Shown here: piece by piece, positions 1 through 5,379 of the stretch
Position numbering within the stretch: position 1 is the stretch's first letter
How the letters are laid out: each line of letters starts with the position of its first letter
NCBI GenBank assembly: GCA_902782985.1
Contig: CACZPC010000196.1
Coordinates: forward strand, 1 to 5,379
Reading direction: 5' to 3'
Origin: Oscillospiraceae bacterium
GTDB taxonomy: Bacteria > Bacillota > Clostridia > Saccharofermentanales > Saccharofermentanaceae
Length of the DNA: 5,379 bases
Position numbers and translations under genes: made by a program
Notes under the pieces: model-generated
Databases searched by the model: none
What the model was told of the DNA's origin: nothing
What the model saw: only the letters and a program-made list of their open reading frames with translations

Positions 1-552
1 GATCAGGGCAAACAGGATAACAGAATATCTCTCCCTGTAGATCCTGGATGCATGTAAGGTAGTAACAATCAAACCTATGATCGTGGCCAGGAATATTCCG
101 TAGACAACTACTCTGTGGTAGACCTGTCCGATGTGAGGGACAAGGCTGTAGAATACTTCACCTTCAAATGCAGTACGCTTCAGATCGAACGCATGACCGG
201 TAAAAGGATTAAAGATATACTGGACGATATCGGTTATCAGAAGAAAATGGATCCACTTCGGAGGACTCTTGGCTTTGCCGCCGAGCTTACAGTATTCCTG
301 TACAAAGCCCATCAGAGCGTAGACCATAAAATCCATTCCGATGAAATAGATATAACTGCCCGCCATAGACAACATCTTGGAATGCGACATGATGATTATA
401 CAGTTTCCGAGGATGGGCGGGATAAATGCGATATCAAGAAGAGAGACGCTCCTGCCGAGAGCATTAAGTCGCCTGCGTGCGTCAATGGCACACAGGATAA
501 GAGCAAGTATCAATATCGTAAATACGGATGTATATAAGATCCTTGAACTCAC
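1..552 (-). CDS. 7TM-type sensor membrane protein, N-terminal part (probable diguanylate cyclase or histidine kinase), cut by window edge
   Basis: The minus frame is open from a GTG at 552-550 to the left edge (184 codons, no stop). GTG is chosen because GAGGTG (563-558) lies five bases upstream and an in-frame TAA (570-568) closes the frame behind it. Hydrophobic stretches lie at about residues 5-23, 36-55, 65-87, 101-115 and 145-166, with another starting near 175, so this is a multi-pass membrane protein. Segments such as GSYIYFIGMDFMVYAL, NPFTGHAF, LVPHIGQVYHRVVVYG and IYRERYSVIL resemble, from memory, the N-terminal 7TM region of histidine kinases (HisK_N type), which in Clostridia often precedes GGDEF, GGDEF-EAL or kinase domains. 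The output domain is beyond the edge, so synthase, hydrolase or kinase activity cannot be decided. It lies 138 bases downstream of the HD-GYP gene, on the same strand, with its own promoter. The plus-strand reading of this region (115-537) has no recognisable protein features and was discarded. Confidence 0.8.
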   Translation of the reverse strand, partial: MSSRILYTSVFTILILALILCAIDARRRLNALGRSVSLLDIAFIPPILGNCIIIMSHSKMLSMAGSYIYFIGMDFMVYALMGFVQEYCKLGGKAKSPPKWIHFLLITDIVQYIFNPFTGHAFDLKRTAFEGEVFYSLVPHIGQVYHRVVVYGIFLATIIGLIVTTLHASRIYRERYSVILFALI

Positions 553-557
553 GGCAG

Positions 558-563
558 CACCTC
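558..563 (-). promoter_or_regulatory. Ribosome binding site deciding the GTG start at 552
   Basis: GAGGTG on the minus strand ends five bases before the GTG at 552. It fits the anti-Shine-Dalgarno well and supports this start over a later one inside the first membrane segment. Confidence 0.7.
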
Positions 564-565
564 GA

Positions 566-606
566 AATTAAAAGTCCCCAATAGTTACAGCTGTCTACTT
601 TTAATT
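566..606. repeat. Perfect 10-bp inverted repeat overlapping the -10 box
   Basis: AATTAAAAGT (566-575) and ACTTTTAATT (597-606) are exact reverse complements with a 21-base spacer that itself contains the palindrome ACAGCTGT (587-594). The right arm overlaps the -10 (604-609) and the expected transcription start. Only part of it would be in the transcript, so a DNA operator is a better reading than an RNA hairpin. The arms are AT-rich, which raises the odds of chance occurrence. Confidence 0.45.
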
Positions 607-632
607 ATCGTGGTGATGAGAACAACATTCAA
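604..632 (-). promoter_or_regulatory. Sigma-A-type promoter for the 7TM sensor gene
   Basis: On the minus strand TTGAAT (632-627) and GATAAT (609-604) are separated by exactly 17 bases. They match the TTGACA and TATAAT consensus at four and five of six positions. Transcription would start near 597, leaving a leader of about 45 bases before the GTG at 552. The promoter sits between the HD-GYP stop and this gene, so the two need not be strictly co-transcribed. Confidence 0.65.
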
Positions 633-690
633 CTTTTAAGTATGAACATTATGGAAACGGGACGTTAAAATATCAGAAACTGACTCGCTA

Positions 691-2058
691 TCAATCGGTT
701 TCGACCTTGCCTGATCTTATAAATCCGAGGAGGATATCGGCTATCTTCGGATCGAACTGCGTTCCCTTGTTATGCTCGATCTCGGCAATAATAGCTTCCT
801 TGGAAAGCTTCTTTCTGTATACTCTATTGGAGTTCATGGCATCGAAAGAATCGGCCACGCAGATCATGCGCGCGATAAGAGGGATATCTTCGCCGGCTTT
901 ACCCTCGGGGTATCCCTTGCCGTCGTACCTTTCGTGATGATAGAGCGCTCCCTCATCCACGTCACTGAGGCTCTTAAAGCTGCTCAGTATCTCGCCGCCG
1001 CGGGTAGTATGAGACTTGATGATCTCGAATTCCTCCTCGGTCAGTCTGCCGGGCTTACTGAGGATATTGTCCGGGACGCCGATCTTACCGCAGTCATGAA
1101 GGAGTGCGACATAGTAAATGCGGTCGAGCTCCTCTCCGCTGAATCCGAGTTCCTCCGCGATAAGCCTCGTATATTCCGCGACTCGATTGGAATGACCGTT
1201 GGTATAAGGATCCTTGGCATCGATAAAGCCCGTAAATGTCTCTATCGACTCCTTGATCATCTCAAGATCGTGCTCATGCTGCACCGAATATTTACGGATC
1301 TGAAGAACGACGATCAGACATATTATCAGAGCCAGCGACCAAAGACCGAAAGCCGCGAGCGATATACGGAACAAAGGCTCGCTCTCAAGGACTCTGTTGA
1401 AAGTGTAATCCAGTGTCAGTGTGGAACCGTTGATATCTTCACCGATGGGAATATACATTATTATTCCCGGAGTAACGCCCTCATTTGCCTGGATGGGAAT
1501 CTCCATGGCATTCTCTCCCGAGCTCGGGATATATACAAGATGATCACCTGAAGCCATGTGGATAAGTACTTCACCGTCATCAGCTTCCACGATATCAAGA
1601 TCATATGCCGTCGGATCGAATTCACGAAGGTCGGGCACCAGTGCCGTATATTCCCTGCCGTCACGATTCTGATGTATCTCGATCGATCCGTTCCATGCTG
1701 ACATCAGGAGCACATCGCGGTCAAATGTAAAAGTATACGTGTAGTCCGCTACTTCATCATCCGTATTGTTCGACAGGTAGAAATCGTATGTAAAGGCCTG
1801 AAAATCAGGCTCCTCCAGCCCTTCGCCCTTAAGATCTATCAGCTTGGTCCAGGTATTGCTCCTGGGTGCGATACGGATGCACAGATCCTCCGATCTGTCC
1901 TCTTCGACACTGAAGAGTTCTTCTCCGCTCAGGGTACGCTGATGTGCCTCGGCATTATACGCATCGGTCTTTATCACACTCCAGACGAGCATAATGATCA
2001 ATATGATAAATGACAGGGAAAAACCTGTTATGATCCTCTTTTTAACCTGTGTATTCAC
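691..2058 (-). CDS. Membrane-anchored HD-GYP protein, probable cyclic di-GMP phosphodiesterase
   Basis: This 455-residue protein starts at GTG 2058; a TGA lies a few codons upstream and no other start precedes the first membrane segment. Shine-Dalgarno is weak (GGG nine bases before). Topology: membrane helix at about 9-29, extracytoplasmic domain about 31-228, second helix about 232-254, charged linker, then HD-GYP domain about 272-450. HD-GYP hallmarks are all present: H289 in NGHS, the HD pair H321-D322 in LLHDCGKIGVP, K325, H350, HHERYDGKGYP (374-384) with G382-Y383-P384, and VADSFDAM (401-408) followed by NRVYRKKLS. Family members hydrolyse c-di-GMP to pGpG or GMP using a bi- or tri-metal centre; activity here is inferred from the intact motifs. 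The outer domain is beta-rich and may be a ligand sensor (see findings). The gene is divergent from the GGDEF gene at 2253 and followed on its own strand by the 7TM sensor gene. Confidence 0.92.
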   Translation of the reverse strand: MNTQVKKRIITGFSLSFIILIIMLVWSVIKTDAYNAEAHQRTLSGEELFSVEEDRSEDLCIRIAPRSNTWTKLIDLKGEGLEEPDFQAFTYDFYLSNNTDDEVADYTYTFTFDRDVLLMSAWNGSIEIHQNRDGREYTALVPDLREFDPTAYDLDIVEADDGEVLIHMASGDHLVYIPSSGENAMEIPIQANEGVTPGIIMYIPIGEDINGSTLTLDYTFNRVLESEPLFRISLAAFGLWSLALIICLIVVLQIRKYSVQHEHDLEMIKESIETFTGFIDAKDPYTNGHSNRVAEYTRLIAEELGFSGEELDRIYYVALLHDCGKIGVPDNILSKPGRLTEEEFEIIKSHTTRGGEILSSFKSLSDVDEGALYHHERYDGKGYPEGKAGEDIPLIARMICVADSFDAMNSNRVYRKKLSKEAIIAEIEHNKGTQFDPKIADILLGFIRSGKVETD

Positions 2059-2074
2059 GATACAATACCCGTAA

Positions 2075-2101
2075 GATCAATTGTGCGATGATCAATGCGA
2101 T
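2075..2101. repeat. Imperfect tandem direct repeat in the HD-GYP leader
   Basis: On the plus strand GATCAATTGTGCGAT (2075-2089) is followed immediately by GATCAATGCGAT (2090-2101). The copies are identical apart from an extra TTG in the first. They lie between the proposed HD-GYP -10 and its start codon, so they could be a regulator site or simply a slippage duplication. Confidence 0.5.
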
Positions 2102-2110
2102 AATAACCCC

Positions 2111-2119
2111 ATTATACCA
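2111..2119 (-). promoter_or_regulatory. Extended -10 promoter for the HD-GYP gene
   Basis: The minus strand reads TGGTATAAT at 2119-2111, a perfect TATAAT with the TG of an extended -10. No good -35 lies 16-18 bases upstream (the sequence there is CT-rich), which fits an extended -10 or activator-dependent promoter. The start would be near 2104, giving a leader of about 46 bases to the GTG at 2058. Confidence 0.6.
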
Positions 2120-2144
2120 CGCTACGGCCTTTCGAGAGGATCAC

Positions 2145-2171
2145 TTAACATCTATTAACACAAATTTAACT
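2145..2171. promoter_or_regulatory. Three phased TTAAC repeats, candidate PhoP/OmpR-family regulator box
   Basis: On the plus strand TTAACA (2145-2150), TTAACA (2155-2160) and TTAACT (2166-2171) recur at 10 and 11 bases, one per helical turn. The PhoP box of Bacillus subtilis is a set of TTAACA-like hexamers spaced by about 4-6 bases, and this arrangement matches it closely. The array lies between the two divergent promoters, about 40 to 65 bases upstream of the HD-GYP start site and just upstream of the GGDEF promoter. That phosphate is the signal is not shown; other OmpR-family regulators use similar direct repeats. Confidence 0.5.
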
Positions 2172-2179
2172 GATAATAT
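2171..2179 (+). promoter_or_regulatory. Candidate extended -10 promoter for the GGDEF gene
   Basis: TGATAATAT (2171-2179) fits TGN plus a -10 of the TATAAT type (four of six). A second candidate of equal match, TGATACTAT, lies at 2190-2198, and the sequence does not decide between them. Neither has a good -35 at 17 bases. The phased TTAAC repeats lie directly upstream, so activation by a bound regulator is plausible. The leader to the ATG at 2253 would be about 50-70 bases. Confidence 0.4.
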
Positions 2180-2205
2180 AAGCATAGCGTGATACTATGT
2201 TTATA
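2177..2205. repeat. 11-bp inverted repeat in the GGDEF promoter or leader
   Basis: TATAAGCATAG (2177-2187) and CTATGTTTATA (2195-2205) are reverse complements except for one position, which would be a G-U pair in RNA. The loop is seven bases (2188-2194). The repeat overlaps both -10 candidates of the GGDEF gene. It could be an operator for a dimeric repressor or a stem-loop at the 5' end of the transcript. There is no U-run, so it is not a terminator on the plus strand. Confidence 0.5.
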
Positions 2206-2240
2206 CAGGAAGCAGGAAAAGGGTCAGGCTCTCTCCACTT

Positions 2241-2246
2241 AAGGAG
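2241..2246 (+). promoter_or_regulatory. Ribosome binding site of the GGDEF gene
   Basis: AAGGAG ends six bases before the ATG at 2253, a strong site that fixes this start. CTCC at 2233-2236 is complementary to the GGAG core (2243-2246) across six bases, so a small local hairpin could partly mask it; with only four pairs this is a minor point. Confidence 0.8.
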
Positions 2247-2252
2247 CGGATT

Positions 2253-3428
2253 ATGTATTATTCCAGTGTCGGCATAATCGCGCTGCTCGTGCATCTTATC
2301 ATCAATTACGAGCATATGCGCCCCATATCGCAAGCTCCCGCAGCCCGCACCGAGAAGAGGTACAGACAGTATCTCGTTTCTATCCTGTTGTATTATATTA
2401 TCGATATCTGCTGGGGCATCACTTATGAGCATGATCTTATCCTGCTGTGTTACATTGCCACCATACTGTATTTCATCGCGATAACACTGACTGTCTTCCT
2501 GTGGACAAGGTTCGTCGTATTCTACCTTGAGCACAAGAATAACTTCAGCAGATTTATGGTGACGGGCGGTATAGCAATCCTTATATTCCAGATCCTGATC
2601 CTGATCATCAATCTCTTCATTCCCATAGCATTCAAGTTCAATACCGACACCGAATACCAGGCAGGCCATGCAAGATATGTGGGATTCTTTGCCCAGGTAC
2701 TGCTTAATATCATCACTATGGGATATACATTCAGTATCACCGCCAAGACAAAAGGCAAGACAAGATCGCATCACTGCGCAGTAGGAGTAGCGGGAGCGAT
2801 AATGACCGGATTCATCATCCTTCAGATGGTATTCCCGCTTATGCCTTTCTACTCCATCGGATGTCTCCTGACGACATGCCTGATCCATACTTTCGTATAC
2901 AGAGATAAGATGGTCGAGCACGCAGTCGAGATGAGCAATGCCAAGATAGTTGCACTTAAGGATCCTCTTACCGGCATCAGGAATAAGCTCGCTTATCTGG
3001 AGACGCTTAAAGACCTGGAGTCCTGTATCGATAACGGCAAGCTCACCGAATACGGCCTCGTGGTATTCGACGTTAATAGCCTAAAGCTGACAAATGATAC
3101 CCTCGGACACGAAGCGGGAGACGAGCTGCTCAAGAATGCATGCGCCCTGATCTGCAGGAGCTTCGAGCACAGTCCGGTCTTCAGGGTAGGCGGAGACGAA
3201 TTCGTGGCGATCCTCACGGGAGAGCCTTTCCGTCAGAGAGAATACCTGGTCAACTCTTTCGAGAAGGAGATAGACAGGAATCAGAAGAACGGCGGAGTCG
3301 TCATTGCAAGCGGATATGATATATTCGATCCATCAAGAGACGAGACATATACTGATGTCTTCAGACGTGCCGATAAGAAGATGTATGCTCGAAAGAATCA
3401 GCTTAAGAATGCTGACGCTGACTCCTGA
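2253..3428 (+). CDS. Multi-pass membrane GGDEF protein, probable diguanylate cyclase
   Basis: This 391-residue protein has about seven hydrophobic segments (near 5-19, 40-58, 62-88, 102-127, 142-162, 176-197, 199-216), then a short helical linker and a GGDEF domain from about 230 to 384. Catalytic features are intact: DPLTGIRNK (237-245), the metal-binding D273 in VFDVN, N281 and the GHEAGD segment (285-290), and GGDEF at 313-317. Diguanylate cyclases make c-di-GMP from two GTP as dimers. The inhibitory I-site RxxD normally five residues before GGDEF is here FEHS (305... to 306-307 region reads S-F-E-H-S before P-V-F-R-V), so canonical product inhibition is probably absent. The membrane part does not match a named sensor family that I can assign; it may bind a membrane-associated or small ligand. 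No EAL domain follows. The gene is divergent from the HD-GYP gene and ends 33 bases from the convergent VanW gene. Confidence 0.92.
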   Translation: MYYSSVGIIALLVHLIINYEHMRPISQAPAARTEKRYRQYLVSILLYYIIDICWGITYEHDLILLCYIATILYFIAITLTVFLWTRFVVFYLEHKNNFSRFMVTGGIAILIFQILILIINLFIPIAFKFNTDTEYQAGHARYVGFFAQVLLNIITMGYTFSITAKTKGKTRSHHCAVGVAGAIMTGFIILQMVFPLMPFYSIGCLLTTCLIHTFVYRDKMVEHAVEMSNAKIVALKDPLTGIRNKLAYLETLKDLESCIDNGKLTEYGLVVFDVNSLKLTNDTLGHEAGDELLKNACALICRSFEHSPVFRVGGDEFVAILTGEPFRQREYLVNSFEKEIDRNQKNGGVVIASGYDIFDPSRDETYTDVFRRADKKMYARKNQLKNADADS

Positions 3429-3465
3429 ATCCTGAATCTTCGATGATCTCGATATCAGCCGTCAG
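3412..3465. terminator. Weak candidate stem at the convergent gene junction
   Basis: CTGACGCTGA (3412-3421) and TCAGCCGTCAG (3455-3465) are complementary apart from one bulged C, with a loop of about 33 bases, and together they span both stop codons and the 33-bp gap (3429-3461). A stem here could separate the two converging transcripts. There is no T-run on either side and the loop is long, so a standard intrinsic terminator is not supported. Confidence 0.2.
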
Positions 3466-5379
3466 TACAGCCACTCCTCATCCTCATCATCACCGGGGGT
3501 ATAATAGACTATTTCGTCATCATCTTCGTAGATGATATAACCCTCGTCATCATCTTCTTCCTCATACTCATCGACCGTCGTGGTCGTGGTCTCGGTGGTC
3601 GTTACCTCACCGGTCGTCGAATCGAAAGTGGCCTGCGTACCGTCAGGCTGAAGCGTTCCGACCTCCTCTTCGGCATTGATCACATTGTAATATGTCGTAT
3701 ATTCGGTCCTGTCGATCTCATTGCCGCCGGCATCATATCTGATCTTGTAGGAATGAGCCGTAAGACCGTTATGGCCTTCTCTGGTCGTATTCCTTTCGCC
3801 GACGGGAAGCTCGGTATTTTGCACATAAGTTGTCTGATATTCGGTAGTGATCTCACTGCTGCCGGTGAATCTGATATATTCGCCGTCAGGAAGCTTGTGA
3901 CCGTAGATCGCCACGGAGATCGTCGAAGATGAACTGTCGTGATAAGCGCTTATTACGATGGGATAACCGCTGGTATTGGTGAAAGTAAGATCCTGGGAGC
4001 CCCAGTCGACAGCCGCATCGCATCCGTCGTCCGCATATCGGGCGGGCCACTGGTGGGGGTGCCTTTCGTTGATCTGAAGATCGGCTTTAACGGCCGACTC
4101 GTATACCATGGTGCTGACCTGGCAGACACCGCCGCCGTATCCCTGCTCCGTGGCGCCGTCGACGATAACGCCGGCCTCCATATAACCGTTGGCAGCAGTC
4201 CTCTCGCCTACAGTACCGTTGAAAGAGAAGCTCTCGCCGTTTTGAAGGATCGTGCCGTTGATCGACGAAGCCGCGGTAGCGATATTATTGCGTCTGTTGG
4301 AATTCGACGAACTTGTTGAAGAAGAAGTCGATGAGATAAGACCGAAATCCTCCTCTATCATGGTCGATGTGAGATAGGGCGTAAGGACTTCGGCGGCTAC
4401 TTCAACTTCACCTGCATATACACCGCCGTCGAGCATATCCTTCACATCATTCAGTGCCTTGTCGATATCGATCTCATATCCCTGCTCGGACGGAGTATAT
4501 TCGAACTGACATGACTGAAGATCAAAGCCCGTGATAACGGCATCGACTGCCTCGTGATCGAAAGGATCGAGCACGGCATGCACCTGCGCCGACAGGTCAT
4601 CCGTATTGGGTGTATAAGCCGTCTGGTATTCGGCCGGCGTGGATTTGATCGCCTCGCGGGCGTCGTGCATGGCAATAAGCTCCTCGGGAGTCTCATCACC
4701 TGAAGGTCTCATGTAATTAAATGCTTTATCAACTACCTCGACATCGTTTACTTCGATGGGAAGCGAGCTTAAGTCGAGGGGGATCGCCTTGCCGTTAAGT
4801 ACGAGAGAAACGTCGATCTCCAGGGGGCGCTCAGGCTGATTCGCCTTGATACTGGCAAGAGCCTCTTCCTTCGTCATCCCGCTGACATCTATACCGTTGA
4901 TATGAATACCCTCGGGCATCACGTCATTCGTCAGATCGGCTACGAGCTCCTTCTGAGTCATCTTTACTACGGAGCCGTCCGCCAGAGTAACTTTATAACG
5001 CTTATCAAAGACGCCTGCCGCGAAAGCAATGATCAAAGTAACGGCGAGCACTGCCACTAAAGCAACAGCGGCAATGAGGCGTATCCTGTTCTGCTTGCTC
5101 TTCTTCGCCTTTTTCCTGTAAGAAGCGACATAGCTTTCCTCATAATCGGCGGCGTCGGACATAAACGAATCGGCCGTATCAGCGGCAGTATCAGAGTCGG
5201 CTGAATCAGTCGAAGGAGCCGCGGACTTCGCCGAAGGTGAGGCCGCGCCCGTGGTCCTTATAAACCAGGGCACTGAACTTTCAATAGAATGACCAGCGGA
5301 AGAAGTCCTTCGTGAAGCCTTCGCAGATGAAGTCGAGTTCGATGTCGAAGGAGCTTTCGCGGTCGTGGTCGCGGTTGAA
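3462..5379 (-). CDS. VanW-family membrane-anchored cell-wall protein, 5' end beyond window
   Basis: The frame is open from the stop (3464-3462) to the right edge, 638 visible residues. A GTG at 5273 could start a 603-residue form, but it has no convincing Shine-Dalgarno and the same Ser/Thr/Ala-rich composition continues for 35 codons upstream to the edge, so the true start is probably outside. Counting from that GTG: low-complexity S/T/A/D-rich segment to about 45, basic KKAKKSKQNR stop-transfer (54-63), one membrane helix (about 66-88), a PG_binding_4-like region with GIHINGIDVSGMTKEEA and repeats to about 290, a Ser/Asn linker (314-326), VanW domain about 328-458 with the GGGVCQVST signature (380-388), a G5-like region about 475-540 ending in VGT, a Thr-rich stretch and an acidic tail. 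VanW was named from vanB-type glycopeptide-resistance clusters; its biochemical role is unknown, and no van resistance gene is nearby. Topology suggests a cytoplasmic N-terminus with the domains outside at the wall. Confidence 0.88.
   Translation of the reverse strand, partial: STATTTAKAPSTSNSTSSAKASRRTSSAGHSIESSVPWFIRTTGAASPSAKSAAPSTDSADSDTAADTADSFMSDAADYEESYVASYRKKAKKSKQNRIRLIAAVALVAVLAVTLIIAFAAGVFDKRYKVTLADGSVVKMTQKELVADLTNDVMPEGIHINGIDVSGMTKEEALASIKANQPERPLEIDVSLVLNGKAIPLDLSSLPIEVNDVEVVDKAFNYMRPSGDETPEELIAMHDAREAIKSTPAEYQTAYTPNTDDLSAQVHAVLDPFDHEAVDAVITGFDLQSCQFEYTPSEQGYEIDIDKALNDVKDMLDGGVYAGEVEVAAEVLTPYLTSTMIEEDFGLISSTSSSTSSSNSNRRNNIATAASSINGTILQNGESFSFNGTVGERTAANGYMEAGVIVDGATEQGYGGGVCQVSTMVYESAVKADLQINERHPHQWPARYADDGCDAAVDWGSQDLTFTNTSGYPIVISAYHDSSSSTISVAIYGHKLPDGEYIRFTGSSEITTEYQTTYVQNTELPVGERNTTREGHNGLTAHSYKIRYDAGGNEIDRTEYTTYYNVINAEEEVGTLQPDGTQATFDSTTGEVTTTETTTTTVDEYEEEDDDEGYIIYEDDDEIVYYTPGDDEDEEWLY

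Noticed and set aside
115..537. Plus-strand 140-residue open frame at the left
   Set aside because: The minus frame has a start, Shine-Dalgarno, promoter and consistent membrane-helix pattern, while this one has none of these.
667..684. Possible intrinsic terminator just after the HD-GYP gene (minus strand, stem GTCAG/CTGAT, three-base loop, then ATTTT)
   Set aside because: The stem is only five pairs including one G-T and the T-run is four bases, too weak to call.
772..1551. Long plus-strand open frame inside the HD-GYP gene
   Set aside because: It is antisense to an unmistakable HD-GYP coding sequence and shows no domain, ribosome site or membrane pattern of its own.
2180..2252. c-di-GMP (GEMM) riboswitch in the leader of the cyclase gene
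   Set aside because: The leader is too short and lacks the conserved GEMM-I core segments; the same is true of the other two leaders.
2166..2921. Long minus-strand open frame across the GGDEF gene's 5' half
   Set aside because: It mirrors the membrane-segment codons of the plus-strand gene, is Cys/His/Asp-rich in a way typical of antisense shadows, and would end inside the regulatory region.
3462..5273. Glycopeptide-resistance cluster suggested by the VanW domain
   Set aside because: VanW-domain proteins are widespread in Clostridia without resistance, and no VanH, ligase, VanX or VanS/VanR gene is in the window.

Overview
The window looks like chromosomal DNA of a Gram-positive anaerobe in Bacillota, class Clostridia (Lachnospiraceae or Oscillospirales relatives are plausible). 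Reasons: a VanW protein with PG_binding_4-like and G5-like regions; a GGDEF protein and an HD-GYP protein with multi-membrane or extracytoplasmic sensor parts of clostridial type; AAGGAG-type ribosome sites; GTG starts; mid-range GC. Genus cannot be fixed from sequence alone. No mobile element, phage gene, CRISPR array, tRNA or rRNA was seen.

Layout, left to right. (1) Positions 1-552, minus strand: the 5' part of a membrane protein whose N-terminus resembles the 7TM sensor region of histidine kinases and diguanylate cyclases. It runs off the left edge, so its output domain is not visible. It has a GTG start, a good Shine-Dalgarno and a well-formed sigma-A-type promoter at 604-632, with a perfect inverted repeat over the -10. 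(2) Positions 691-2058, minus: a membrane-anchored HD-GYP protein with all motif residues intact, probably a c-di-GMP phosphodiesterase, with a roughly 200-residue extracytoplasmic domain. (3) Positions 2059-2252: a 194-bp divergent regulatory region holding extended -10 promoters for both sides, three phased TTAAC repeats, a tandem direct repeat and an 11-bp inverted repeat. (4) Positions 2253-3428, plus: a multi-pass GGDEF diguanylate cyclase with an intact active site and no canonical I-site. (5) Positions 3429-3461: a 33-bp convergent junction. (6) From 3462 to the right edge, minus: a VanW-family membrane-anchored wall protein with a Ser/Thr/Ala-rich N-terminus that runs off the window and a very acidic Tyr-containing C-terminal tail.

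How they fit: a likely c-di-GMP synthase and a likely c-di-GMP hydrolase are divergently transcribed from one shared control region, and a second possible c-di-GMP or kinase sensor lies downstream of the hydrolase under its own promoter. This suggests a local signalling module that reads extracytoplasmic or membrane cues. The VanW protein is convergent with the cyclase and is linked to it only by position. The most noteworthy non-coding signal is the shared intergenic region, where the phased repeats are spaced like the boxes of PhoP/OmpR-family response regulators.
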